Made by a program: the position numbers and the translations under genes. DNA of 64,000 nucleotides from Ilex aquifolium (taxonomy: Eukaryota > Streptophyta > Magnoliopsida > Aquifoliales > Aquifoliaceae). Numbering within the stretch: the stretch's first letter is position 1; every line of letters begins with the position of its first letter. The stretch is from assembly GCA_951799425.1 (NCBI GenBank), contig OX637394.1, positions 44,542,642 to 44,606,641 of the forward strand. The letters are read 5' to 3'. This document shows positions 10,326 to 21,629 of the stretch, one piece after another. The notes beneath the pieces were generated by a model. It ran no database searches. It was not told where the DNA came from and saw nothing but the letters and a program-made list of their open reading frames with translations.

Positions 10326-11769
10326 TAGGGATGGCAGTGGACCAGGGAAAAACGGGTATTCGTCCAAACCCGCCCCGTTTGGACCGGGGATGGACTATAC
10401 GTATTGGACGGTGGACGTATACGGGGATACCCGTATAAACCCGTGCGGGGATGGAGGCGGGGATGGACTTACCCTTACCCCCGCCCCGCCCCGCCCCGTC
10501 CCCGTTACCCGTTAAAAAAATAAATATATATATATATATATATATAAATACTCTTTTATAGCCCTAATTTATTTTGCTCCTTCAGCCGCCCACTTCATAT
10601 TTACCCAAATGATATCACAACCCCCAAACCCTATCTCTGTCCGTCGAATCTGAAGAAGGAGCTGGGGAGCTAGACGCTCGACCTCCACCACCACAATCCA
10701 TCGGCGAATCTGGACAGAAGACTGGAAAAGACGAAGCCTTCTGCTGTGAATCTCGGCGTTGGACAGAAAAAAGTGGCTATGGATGCAAGATTCGTCGCTC
10801 CTATCAACCCACTCTACTGTGTATGAAGTGGAAAGGGCTCCAGTTCATGGCTATATAAAACCCTAGCATCATTTTCAACAGCGCAAACCAGATCTTGGCG
10901 AGGTAAGGAACAACTTTTCATTTTTGTCTTCAATTTACTGGGTTTTCTTGTCAAGTTTGATTTCTAGTTTGGTTATTGTTTTTCAGTTTTGTGATTCTTA
11001 GTTACAGTGTGGTATTATTTGTTGTATTTTTTAGGTCCAATTTGGTTATTGTTGTACATGTGTTTGCTCATTGTAGTGATCGAAAGATATGGATTCATTT
11101 ATAGTGCTCCAAAAAATACTCTGAATATTTTTTCCCCCTAATGGCAATTCAGCACACCTTCTTAAGTCATCACATGTTTTGTTTTTTGACAGGACCTTGC
11201 AGGCGATGTTGCTCAGAATTTAAAGGAGTTTTTCCAGGCAATTCGGCACACCTTTGTGTTATTTTGGACATTTGTTTGGTTGAAGACTGGGCAATTGGTT
11301 TGGCCTAACTGCTTTTGTTTGATTTTTTGCAAATTAAGCTGGGCTGATGCTATGCTGTTTGGTTTTTGAGATTGGTTTGAGTCTGTGTTTGAAGGATAAA
11401 TTGCTTTGATCATGTTGAAGGATTAAAAGCCAACTTTGGTAATGGTTTAATCTTTGGTTTCTGGGCAGTGATTTTTTTGGTTGTTAAACTGTTGGTGTTT
11501 TGCTTAAATAGTTTTAGTTTTTGCTTCTTGTAATTTTTGGATTTCATGAAATAAAATTTTCTCTTTTCTAAAAAAAAAAAAAAAAAAAGCTTAGGCTTAG
11601 GCGGGTACGGGGACGGGGACGGGGATTATAAATTTACCCGCGGATGGGGATGGGGATAAAAATTATACCCGTTAGCGGGGGTGGACCGGGGATGGACGAA
11701 GAATTTTTAAGCGGGTACGGGGATGGAGACTATGCCCCCCGCCCTCGCTTCGGTCCATTGACATCCCTA
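10326..11769 (+). mobile_element. non-autonomous hAT-type element inserted in gag
   Basis: Left end TAGGGATGGCAGTGGACC; right end reverse-complemented TAGGGATGTCAATGGACC. CCCGTGGA is repeated exactly at 10318-10325 and 11770-11777, an 8-bp duplication. Element plus duplication is 1452 bp, a multiple of three, so gag keeps its frame on both sides. The outer about 190 bp on each side are GGGGACGG-rich and match the element at 2075-2852. The interior is a different, gene-like cargo. No transposase is present. Confidence 0.93.
10560..11588 (+). other. gene-like cargo inside the hAT element
   Basis: Signals in one orientation: a TATA box (TATATAAAA, 10852-10860) running into a telo-box-like AAACCCTAG (10858-10866), a 5' splice site AG/GTAAGG at 10903, a 3' splice site TTTTTTGACAG ending 11192, an AATAAA at 11550-11555, and an A18 tract at 11571-11588. 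It looks like a captured promoter, first exon, intron and 3' end of a host gene. I cannot identify the gene; the longest open readings are not recognisable. Confidence 0.5.
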
Positions 11770-12720
11770 CCCGTGGATCACCTCAATACCTACAAAAACC
11801 AAATGGAGCTGCACGGGTACCAGGATCCTGTGCGGTGTAGGGCCTTTGCCATCACCCTGAAGGGATCAGCCTTATCATGGTTCAATAGGCTCCCCCCAGC
11901 TTCGATCTCTTCTTTCAAAGAACTCTCCATTTCCTTTGTGTCTCACTTCATCGGAGTTCGGATCTATAGGAAGCCGAGCTATTATTTATTAAATATAAAA
12001 CAAATGTCTGATGAGAACCTGCGATCTTATGTACAGAGGTTCAATTCAGAATCTCTGAAGGTAGATATCCCTGACGAAAAGTTTGTCATTACTGCTTTCA
12101 TTGCAGGATTGAGAGTGCAGTCAAAGGATTTGATGTTCTTTATATCGAAGAACCCTCAAGCAAGCATGGCTGAGGTGTTAGCCAAGGCAGAAAAGTACAT
12201 AAACGGTGAAGAAGCACTCCTTTCCAAGGTGGGGAGCACATCCACACGAAAGGAGAAGGAAAAAGAAGAGAAGAAAAGGGACCGAAGTCCCAAGAAAGAA
12301 AAAGGGCGAGAAAGATCTCCAAAGAGGGATAGAGATCACTCCCCAAAGAGAAGAGGAAATGTTAGAGACCGCTTGGGCCCCGTGCAGCCTGGGCTCCAGC
12401 CTAGATACGGACCTCAGCGATTCACCCCGCTCACCGCCGCTGTGTCCCAAGTTCTGTATGAGGTCCAAAACGAAAAATTCTTAAGGTGGCCACCTTGGAT
12501 GAAGGCGGATCCAGCAAAGAGAGACCCCACAAAATATTGTGACTACCACATGGATCATGGTCACCATACCGACGACTGCATTTAATTAAAGAAGGAGATC
12601 AAGTTCTTAATTCAACGAGGACAGTTGCGTCGCTTTGTGGCCCATGACAACCAGAATCGAGCTCTTCCACCGTCGCCACCTCAACAACAAGCACCTGCAC
12701 CACATCAGCAACCTCTAGGT
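11770..12720 (+). pseudogene. gag, C-terminal half
   Basis: Resumes in the same frame after the insertion with a Ty3-type capsid region (CRAFAITLKGSALSWFNRLP, then SDENLRSYVQRFN, then FIAGL). A Lys/Arg/Glu-rich basic tract follows. The nucleocapsid end is a CCHC-like Cys/His cluster (YCDYHMDHGHHTDDC), followed by an in-frame TAA (codon after CI) where a Gln codon is expected. The reading then continues into the protease region. Confidence 0.85.
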
Positions 12721-12859
12721 GAGATCAGAGTAATATCTGGAGGATTTACGGGTGGCGGAGAATCCAGCTCAGCCAGGAAAGCACACCTCCGACGAATCAG
12801 AGCCGAAGAAGCTCTCGAAGTGCATACTGTATCCAAAGCACCACGCTTAGACACAGCTA

Positions 12860-13515
12860 TCACTTTTTCAGATTCTGATTTGGAGGGATGTCAATACCCC
12901 CATGATGATCCATTGGTGGTGAGAGTCGTGGTAGCTAACAGAACCGTTCATCGAGTTCTGATCGATAACGAGAGCTCGGCAGACATCATTTTTGCGCCTG
13001 CATTCGACAAAATGGACATAGGAAGGGAAAAACTCGAACCTGTAAGTACTTACTTGTTAGGTTTCTCAGGAGAAATGGTGCTCCCCCTGGGCTCAATCCA
13101 ACTTGTGCTCACCCTAGGTGACCTGCCTTGCCAAGCCACCACAACCGTAAAATTCCTAGTGGTTGATGCACCTTCTGCATATAACATCCTGCTTGGAAGG
13201 TCTTCCCTTAATTCTACGAGGGCAATCCCATCCGCCTATCACTTGGTCGTCAAATTTCCAACAGAAAATGGAATCGGAGTCGTCCGGGGAGACCAGCGTG
13301 TAGCAAGAGAATGCTACATGGCGTCTGTGAAAATGAAAGAGGTTGAGAACATCCAATTGGATGAACTCGACATGAGAGATGAGCTGGAAACCAGACCAAT
13401 CCCGTCGAAAGAACTAGAACATGTACAGCTAGATGAAGAACCCGAGCACCTTGTTTATGTGGGATCCAAGCTGAGCAGAGAGATTAAGGAACTTCTCATC
13501 CAGTTTTTAAGGCAA
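12860..13515 (+). pseudogene. retrotransposon aspartic protease (active site altered)
   Basis: The protease domain begins near DDPLVVRVVVANRTVHRVL. The active-site loop reads LIDNESSADI (12960-12990), where gypsy proteases have D-(T/N)-G-S-S. The Gly codon has become Glu (GAG), one transition from GGG. The domain continues with the flap and LLGFSG region and NILLGRSSL. The gag-pol frame is then lost by a 1-nt deletion around 13515, just before the RT reading that starts at 13518. Confidence 0.8.
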
Positions 13516-13517
13516 AC

Positions 13518-14880
13518 ATGGAGGTGTTTGCCTGGAAACAAGAAGACATGGAAGGTATTGAATCTTCGGTTATCATGCATAAGCTCAGCGTGAACCCGAG
13601 CTGCAAACCCATCAAGCAAAAAAGGAGGAGTTTTGCCCCAGAGCGTCAAAAAGCCATTAACGAAGAGGTCAGCAAACTTCTACATGCCAGAGCCATTAGG
13701 GAGGTGGATTACCTAGTATGGCTAGCTAATGTTGTCCTAGTTAAGAAGACCAATGGCAAATGGCGCCTCTGCATTGACTTCACTAACCTCAACAGGGCCT
13801 GCCCCAATGATAGTTTCCCCTTACCTCGAATAGACTTGATTGTGGATGCCACCGCTGGTCACGAGCTCCTCAGCTTCATGGACGCTTTCTCCGGGTATAA
13901 TCAGATTAGAATGGACCCCAATGACCAGGAGAAGACCTCCTTCATAACCGAGCAGGGGACGTACTGCTACCAGGTTATGCCCTTCGGTTTGAAGAATGCT
14001 GGAGCCACTTATCAACGCTTGGTGAATAAAATGTTCCAAAAGCATATCGGAACGACCATGAAAGTATACATTGATGACATGTTAGTCAAATCGTTGAAAG
14101 CAGAGCTCCATATCAAACATTTGGCAGAATATTTCCAGGTCTTAAAAGAATACAAAATGAAGCTCAATCCCGCCAAGTGTGCCTTTGGAGTCTCTGCTGG
14201 AAAGTTTCTGGGCTTCATAGTTAATAGCAGAGGAATAGAGGCGAACCCAGAGAAAGTGAAGGCGGAACTGGATATGCAACCTTCGTCCAATATAAGGGAT
14301 GTGCAGCGTCTAATAGGAAGAATAGCTGCCTTAAGCCGCTTTGTGTCCAGATTAAGCGACAAGTGTCAACCTTTCTTTCAAGTATTAAAGAAGGTCTTCC
14401 AGTGGGATGCCCAGTGTGATGAAGCGTTCAGAGCACTGAATGATTATCTGAGCTCCCCACCTACTTTGGTGAGCCCGGTGGAAGGTGAGGTCCTTATTCT
14501 CTATCTAGTTGTGTCAGATTTCTCAACAAGCGCAGCGCTAGTGAGAGATCGCGACAGAGCTCAGCAACCAGTATATTACTGTAGCAGAGCTCTGAGGGGG
14601 GCAGAGGAGAGATACCCAAAGATGAAGAAGCTCGTTTTAGCCTTAGTCACGACCGCCAGGAGGCTCAGGCCATATTTCCAAGCCCACACAATCGAGATCC
14701 CAACAGATCAACCAATGAAGCAAGTATTAAGTAAACCAGAGACTTCGGGTAGGCTGGTTATGTGGGTCATTGAGCTCAGCGAGTTCGATATCAGGTATAA
14801 ACCGAGAACAGCCATCAAAGGACAAGTGCTGGCTGACTTCATTGCAGAATTCACAGCGGGAACACCCACGGAGGCCACAC
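13518..14880 (+). pseudogene. reverse transcriptase and first RNase H
   Basis: Long open frame. The RT palm motifs are present: KKTNGKWRLCIDFTNLN, the catalytic Asp in SFMDAFSGYNQI (13881-13883), MPFGLKNAGATYQRL, and the YIDD box at 14067-14078. The thumb/connection follows (KFLGFIVNSRGIE). A degenerate first RNase H ends in the DIRYKPRTAIKGQVLADF linker that typically precedes the second RNase H in Tat elements. Internally this stretch has no stop. It is non-functional in context because the frames before and after it are broken. Confidence 0.92.
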
Positions 14881-14903
14881 AGCTGGTACCTGACCTCCCC
14901 ACG

Positions 14904-15320
14904 TGGAAACTCTCTGTAGATGGAGCTGCCAACGCCCAGGGTAGCGGAGCTGGCTTAATTTTGACCTCCCCTGATGAAATAGATGTTGAATATGCATTAA
15001 GGTTTGAGTTTAAGTCCTCGAACAACGAGGCAGAATATGAGGCTATCATAGTAGGTTTGAACCTTGCTCACTCGATAGAAGCAGAACAGCTGGAGATCTG
15101 CAGTGACTCTCTGCTCGTGGTGAAGCAGATAGAGGGATCCTACGAGGCCAAGGGCGAGAAAATGATATTTTACCTCAGAAAGGTACAGGAGTTGATCAGG
15201 AAATTTGTGCAAGTCAAGATTATACATGTCCCTAGATCAGAGAACGCTCGAGCAGATGCGCTAGCAAGGTTAGCAACTGCTTCACAGGAGAATTTAGACA
15301 GGTTGATACCAATAGAGCAG
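14904..15320 (+). pseudogene. second, archaeal-type RNase H domain
   Basis: Begins WKLSVDGAANAQGSGAG with the first catalytic Asp at 14919-14921. It continues with SSNNEAEYEAIIVGL (Glu), ICSDSLLVVKQIEG (Asp) and SENARADALARLA (Asp), so all four acidic positions are retained. An extra RNase H between the usual one and integrase is a lineage marker of Tat-type Ty3/gypsy elements. Same open frame as RT. Confidence 0.9.
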
Positions 15321-15388
15321 TTGGCGGAGCCGTCAGTAGGAGTTGATAAGGAGGATGTTTTCCCAGTCTTTTCCCCGCCTGTTTGGAT

Positions 15389-16618
15389 GGACTCAATCAG
15401 GGAATATCTTCAGAACGGAACTTTGCCAGCAGACCCCAAGGAAGCTGCAAAGATAAGGGTGAGGTCAGCCAGATTTTCTATTGTACAAGGAAACTTATAC
15501 AAGCGAGGATACTCGTGCCTCTCCTCAGATGTGTAGGAGATGAGGATGGCGATTACATTCTTAGGGGGATTCATGAAGGAATTTGCGGTAACCATATCGG
15601 TGCTCGAACACTGACGGGAAAAGCCTTGAGGCAGGGATATTACTGGCCCGCCATGCTGAAAGATGCCACCGACCTGGTTAAGAAGTGTAAGGCGTGTCAG
15701 ATACACGCCAACATCTCTCACTGCCCACCAGAATTCCTAACCTCGATGGTAAGTCCTTGACCCTTTCAGCAATGGGGATTGGACATTCTTGGCCATCTCC
15801 CCACCAGCATAGGGCAGTGTAAATTCGCCATAATTGGAGTAGACTATTTCACTAAATGGGCTGAGGTGGAGCCTCTGGCCACAATCAAGGAGCAAAAGGT
15901 TCAGAATTTCACTTGGAAGTTTATAATCTACAGATTTGGGGTACCTAGAGCAATCGTCTCTGATAATGGGAAACAATTTGACAACCCGAAGTTCAAGAAG
16001 TTCTGTGCAGAGCTGGAGATAAAGAATTATTTTTCGGCCCCAGCCTATCCACAATCAAATGGACAAGTAGAGGTGACAATCAGGACAATTAAAGCAGCCT
16101 TGAAGACCAAGCTTGAGTCTTTGAAGGGAAAATGGGTTGAGTATATCCCAGAAGTGTTGTGGGCATACAGAACAACCCCTAGGACAGCAACTCAGGAAAC
16201 ACCGTTTGCTTTGGCTTTTGGAACTGAAGCAGTGTCGCCTATAGAGATAGGGATACCATCCCCTAGAACCGAGCTCGCAGATCCAAAGCATAATGATGAA
16301 TCCCTCCTGCTGAACCTCGACCTCTTAGACGAAAGAAGAGAGAGAGCTCTGCAGCGCATTCAGAATTATCAGAGAAAAACCGCAAGATATTACGACAGGA
16401 AGGTAAGACACAGAAGTTTCAAGGTTGGAGATTTGGTGCTTAGGAGGCTTTTGCTTGCAAGAAAGGATCCTACACATGGGAAGCTGGGACCAAACTGGGA
16501 AGGCCCCTACGTCGTTTCGAAAATAGTTAGGCATGGGAACTATGAGTTACAAACAGAAGAAGGAAAGGTCCTACCTCACCCTTGGAATGCCGAGCATCTT
16601 AAGAAGTTCTTTCAGTAA
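15389..16618 (+). pseudogene. integrase (one frameshift, one stop)
   Basis: A 1-nt deletion near 15515 moves the frame. After it come the zinc-binding HHCC region (HEGICGNHIG ... KKCKACQIH), an in-frame TGA at 15758-15760 where the family has Trp, and the core with D (GLDILG, 15782), D (VSDNGKQFD) and E (NGQVEVTIRTIK). A C-terminal region follows (FKVGDLVLRR, GPNWEGPYVV). The end is the TAA at 16616-16618. The family DDE triad is intact despite the lesions. Confidence 0.9.
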
Positions 16619-16724
16619 GTTTTCCTTGTAATGGTGTCATTCTCAATAAGAATAAGCAAGTTTTTGATTCATCCTCATATGGTTTCTAAAAATAAATAAA
16701 TAAATAAATAAGTATATATATGGA

Positions 16725-17010
16725 ACGAGCTCTACTGCTCAAGATAAGCTATTCAGTTTATAAAGAACGAGATGAGCTCCTCAGCTCATAAACAAACGAT
16801 AAGCTTCTAAGCTTATAAAATTCAAGATGAGCTCCTCAGCTCATAAACAAACGATAAGCTTCTAAGCTTATAAAATTCAAGATGAGCCCCTCAGCTCATA
16901 AAGAAACGATAAGCTTCTAAAGCTTATAGAATCCAGAATGAGCTCCTTAGCTCATCTGATAAGAGATGAGCTCTTCAGCTCATAGAGAGGAAAAACGAGT
17001 TCCTCAGCTC
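16725..17010. repeat. tandem repeat of small palindromes
   Basis: Alternating units of about 27-28 bp, one carrying GATGAGCTCCTCAGCTCAT and the other GATAAGCTTCTAAGCTTAT. The higher-order unit is about 55 bp and is repeated roughly three times, with several degenerate half-units after. Each unit is itself an inverted repeat. It lies just after pol and before the antisense genes. Confidence 0.85.
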
Positions 17011-17152
17011 ATATATGCACATACACGTTCAAAAAGAAAGATATGATATTCAAGGATTCACTGATACAAGCGTTCAAAAAGATGTAAAAGTGAAACGAAG
17101 TTGGGAATTTTCATTATTCAAAGGGGGAAGGGAATACAAGGAGGTAGAACTC

Positions 17153-18251
17153 CTAATTCTTCTTAAGATGTGACTTCAGCTCGACAACTTTCTTCATCAG
17201 ACGCGCATTCTCCTCCTTCAGCTCATCCCTTTCTTGTTCATCCTTGTAGAGCGAGTCGAGAAGCTTCTGACCTGTTGGGGTAAGAAAAACAGTGGCAAGA
17301 GAGTCAGGTGAGAAGGAGCCGTCCCTCTTACGCCTCTTTGAGGTCGCTCCAGTATCCTCCTCATCAGAGTCTTCTCCCTCACCTATGTCCTTCTCGTCAG
17401 ACTCAGAGGGAGAGGTCCAAGGAGAATCTGGAATGGAGGAAAACTCATATTCAGTAGCCTCAGCCCCAAGCAGATAAAGGTTCTCATTCGTCATCAACTC
17501 CAAAAAAGTCTTAGGCTCTACAAGCAACAGCTCATCAATGTTCATCATCTCTGGCAAATCCAGATCAAGAGGACCTGCACAACAAGAATATAATAAGAAT
17601 AACTCTTCGTGGAAAAAGTTCAAGAGATCTCAGTTTGAGAATACCAATGCGAGAAAAGCTCTTCCAGGACCGTGAAATCCTAGTATCAGGACAACGCAGC
17701 TCAGGAGACCGCCAAGACTTCCTAGAAGCAAAAAATAAGCGTTGAGACCACCCTTCAGGATTGGAAGGAAGGTCTAAAACCAAAAGAGGTAAATCAAAAT
17801 GCCTCCAACGAAAAAAACTGAAGCAAGGAACATCGTCTTCCTCGATCTCGAAGAAGTAAAGGAACTCAGCAACAGAAGGGAATCTACCATGACCATATAT
17901 GCGCCAAAAAAGGAAAAAGCTGATCATAGCAGCCCATCCTCGAGGGGAAAGGCGAGAGGGGCATAGACCATAATGGGCAAGAACTCGCCCAATAGAAGGA
18001 TGAATGGGAAGGCGAAGTCCCTTGTCCATTGCACCCTCAAAAAAGTAAACTTCCCCTCGAAAAAGATAGTTGCAAGGCTCGTCAGGGGTAGGAACTCGCA
18101 GAGGCAAGTCAAGATCAGGGAAGAATCGCTTTTTGATGGCTACCAAATCAGAAGGCTCTAGTGTTGAAGGAGACAAGTAACGACAATGCTACTTCCAGTC
18201 GATTCCGAAAGAAGTGTGTTCCTTGAACAGAGAAGAAACAGAGGCAGCCAT
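17153..18251 (-). pseudogene. antisense gene B of the retrotransposon
   Basis: Starts at ATG 18251 (MAASVSSLFKEHTSF). An in-frame TAG at codon 21 follows GIDWK, and the frame then stays open through the conserved region (RFFPDLDLPLRVPTPDEPC, LRLPIHPSIGRVLAHYGLCP, SPRGWAAMISFFLFW). An intron is likely between about 17649 (donor GTATTC) and 17578 (acceptor TTGTTGTGCAG). The last exon encodes an acidic, Ser-rich region, a KRRKR basic patch and a C-terminal Glu/Lys coiled coil ending at 17153. It resembles the 'putative gypsy type transposon' family found antisense in Tat-type elements, known by sequence only, function unknown. A likely CAG-to-TAG change breaks it. Confidence 0.6.
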
Positions 18252-18946
18252 CAAGGATTACGGTGAAAACAGAAAGTAACCACGAAGATTCAAGAAGAGA
18301 CTCAGAAATATTTTGGCAAGAAAGAAAGAAACAAAGGAGATATCAGGAGCCTTGAGGAAAATCGTAAACTTTTAGGAAACCAAGAACCACACGGAAGGCA
18401 GAGTCGGCGGTCCTTTTGGTTTCCTAATTAATAAAGGTAGTTACGATTTTGGAAAACAGTTGGGTAAATGCGGGAAGGTGAGTCAGCACAAGGTAACCCC
18501 TCCCAATACATTCAATACAATTGGAAATAAGTCTGACCCCACTTAAACAAAATTTTCCTCATACTTCTTTGAGTTGAGCTCAGCTCGGTTGGCAGTCTGG
18601 CATCTCCATAGCAAGTTTTTGAGACCTCCAGTTCCAAGAACCATGCTCACATCAGGATGATGAGTTCCTGATAAGTTCCTTAGAACCCGGCAGCTCATAA
18701 AGTCCTTAATTTTGCTTTAAGAAGGACTGAAGTACTTCTCAAAGCAATGGGGACAAGAGGAACATAAAACAAAGGAAAACAACAAAGGAAAACAACTATG
18801 TTTCAAAGCAAAGCCAGAATTCACATCGCAACACATCACAATTCAAAAGAAAAATTCAGAAATTTTCTTTCAAAGTTTGTGTTTGTATTTCAGTGAACAA
18901 GTTCAAGGTACAGGAAAGGTGAAATAAGAGTCACATAAGGAAAGCC
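18252..18946. other. spacer between antisense genes
   Basis: Non-coding part of the retrotransposon. It probably holds the promoter of antisense gene B and the 3' end of gene A. No clear TATA box is singled out. Confidence 0.45.
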
Positions 18947-21629
18947 CTAAGGATCTAGGGAAGGCGTAAGAAAAGGATTCGGCAGCTCAGCAGATGAGCC
19001 TTCAATAGTAGGCAGAAGGGAAGAGCTTCCAGGGGTATCAGCCACATGAGTCTCTACCCCCATTGATTCCAATTTTTGAGCAAGGGTTTCGGACACAAGG
19101 TCAGTGGAGAACGGTGTAGTGGCAGAGACAGTAGAAGTTGTAGCTGGGAGCTCGGGAATTGCAGCAACAGAGCCTGTCCCAGTAGAAAGAGCTCCAGAAG
19201 TCTCAGCAGGAGGGATGAACATCTCAACACCCTCTGGGGTAACATCTGGAGGAGCCAAGTTGTCCCCCTCGCCATCTGTATCAGTCTCCTCTAGCTCTTC
19301 CTCGGTAGGAATATTAAAGTTGAAGTCGAGGTCTGGATAAGTCTTTGTAGCTCGGCGTTTGAAGGTAAACCATCCAGTGGCCCACTGGGTGGTGACATCA
19401 TCCCTCAACTCAGCAATCACATCGTCCTTCTCCTGGACAAGGGCCTTCTGTGCCTCGAGCTCGGTGCAAAGTGCTGCATTTGCCATAGTCACAGCAAGAT
19501 AATCCTCCTTTATACTCTGCAAAGAGCTCTGAGCTTCAAAAGCTTCTTGACTGGCTTTAGCCCAAGCCTCAAATTTAAGCTTCAGTTCTTCCCTGACTTT
19601 TCTCAGCTCATCCCTGGCTTTCTTTTCTTTTTCGTCAGCGGCATCTTTGGTCATTTGTAAGTCCTGAAGGGAAGAAGACTGTTTTTCCAACTCCTCCTTG
19701 AAGCTTGCCACCTGAGCTCGTAGGTCATCATTGTCGAAGGTGAGTTCAACAACCTTAAACTCGTACGCTTTTAAAGCTTTGACAGAGCTCTCAGAGGATT
19801 GGATCCTATTCACCAAACCCTTGACGTGAAGAGCCAGCTGAGGGCAGGAGAGAAAGCAAGAAAAGATAAGTTTAAGGTTACGACATAAAAGATAAATGGA
19901 TGTATAAGGATGCTAGATCTTACAACAGCTGTTCCCTGAAGAGCTGAGTTGATGGTCTCCTCAAGAGGCATGGAAGAAGCTTTTTGGACGTCAAAGTCAG
20001 TAAGGACAGAAGAAATGGCCCCAGCAGCAAGATCACTGTTCTCGAAAAAGGAGTCCTCACTCTCCTCCACCTTAGGACGCTTTGTTTCATCACGCCCAGT
20101 TTTCTTCGGAAAAGATTCAATAACCTTCCCTGAAGGGCTATAGGTGAAATTACCAGGTTGGAGGTCAGGGACCAACCTCAAAGCTTCCCTGACCTCAATC
20201 GAGGAAGGAGAAGCCTCGCCTGGCTCATTCGTTCGACTTGAAGTGGGCTGGACCCCTGATGGCAGGCAGACCTCTACAATTGGTGGGGTGTTCAACGATT
20301 GGACTTGCTTCGATGAGGTCGAGGTTGGAGAAGAAGAAGGCACCCCCAATTTTTGAACCTTAGCCCGAGTAACAGGGCTACTTCCAGAGCCAGCCACAGC
20401 TTTCTGTTTGCCATTTTTCCTACTTCTCGATAAGTGGTCGATCTTGGCCTAGAGTTTCTCATAGGTGGGCTTCATTGCGAAAGAGCCTGGAAGGTCTAAG
20501 CCAAAATTACGTATATATGAGAAAATAGGAAGAGAGGCAGCACAACTTATTAGAAAAATGAATTACGTGATACTTCTTCAGGTCTGACAACAGAAATAGG
20601 AGGTGGGGCTTCTACCTCTATCCCAGGAGGACTAAATCCTCTCTCAACCAGAACATAGGGCTGGATAAGCTCAGAATACCTTCACGGGTCGCACTTGACC
20701 AACTTCAACTTTACTTCCTCGTCCTCAGCACTGAGCTCAGGTCGGGTACCTAGGCACAACACAAGCAGAGCAGAGTCAGAAATTTATGATTCTCAAAGCA
20801 AAACTCAGTCAACTCGAGCAAAGACTCACGCAAGTTCTCTGGAACAGTCCAGGCCTTAGGGATACCAAGAGTATCCACTTTATCAGCAGGATTGTATTCC
20901 CAATTGGTACCCCCAACGAAGAAGAAACGTTCTTTCCAGTGCTTATGGGAGGATGGAATATGAGAGATGATCTGTCTAGTGTTGGTTCGCTTGGAGATAT
21001 ACAAGAAGCCCTCAGAAGAGGTCAGCTTGACGTTAAAAAAAAGCCAAAAGCAGGGAAATGCTGGGAACCCCGAGCTTGTGGTCCTTAAAGAAGACCAGAA
21101 GACCCATCAGAACCCCCCAGAAGTTAGGGGAAAGCTGAGAGGGACAAACATTGAAATATTGCAGAACGTTCTTGATGAATGGATGCAGAGGAAAACGAAG
21201 GTCATTCTCGAATGCGACCTCAAAGAAGCAGACCCTCTTATGAACTTTGGCAACGTAAAGGGTGGAGCTGTCTGGACACCAGGGCTGGACACCAGCAGGA
21301 AACCCATAGCGGGCAGTGAAAATCTTCATAAAGGAAGGGTGGACCTTGCTAGGGCCCACAAGCTCGGCATGATCTAAGGCAGCTCCTAGGTATGATGTAC
21401 TACCAGAAATCTCAATCCCACTGACTTTGCCCTTGCCTTTGTCAAGCTTGGGGGGCATAGGAGAAGACGATGAGGGAAGCTCCTCGGTATTGACTCCGGA
21501 CTCAACAGCATCAACACCAGGGAAATTATCGATTTCATCACCCACTTCCCCTAATTCGGTCTCTTCCTCGGTAGACCTACCTTCTAGGGGAGAAACAGAG
21601 GAGCGAGTAGCTCCGGAAGAGGCATGCAT
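18947..21629 (-). pseudogene. antisense gene A of the retrotransposon (four exons)
   Basis: Best start is ATG 21629 (MHASSGATRSSV). Exon 1, 21629-20830, has an acidic Ser-rich start, then a domain paralogous to gene B (RFPLHPFIKNVLQYFNVCPS, SPNFWGVLMGLLVFF). A 1-nt loss in an 8-T run near 21034-21041 shifts its frame before SHIPSSHKHWKERFFFV. Exon 2 is about 20749-20574, with an in-frame TGA after KCDP. Exon 3 is 20495-19924, with an in-frame TAG early. Exon 4 is 19837-18947. Splice sites are canonical (donors GTGAGT at 20829 and GTAAGA at 19923; acceptors TGTGCCTAG, GGCTTAG, CTGCCCTCAG). Exon 4 is a long coiled coil followed by WFTFKRRATKTYPDLDFNF and a Ser/Thr/Pro-rich tail. Exons 3 and 4 match the layout of plant 'gypsy type transposon' proteins. 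Confidence 0.6.

Noticed and set aside
11041..11130. C/D-box snoRNA in the hAT cargo (GTGATCG ... CTGA)
   Set aside because: The C box is a poor match to RUGAUGA and no terminal stem is seen.
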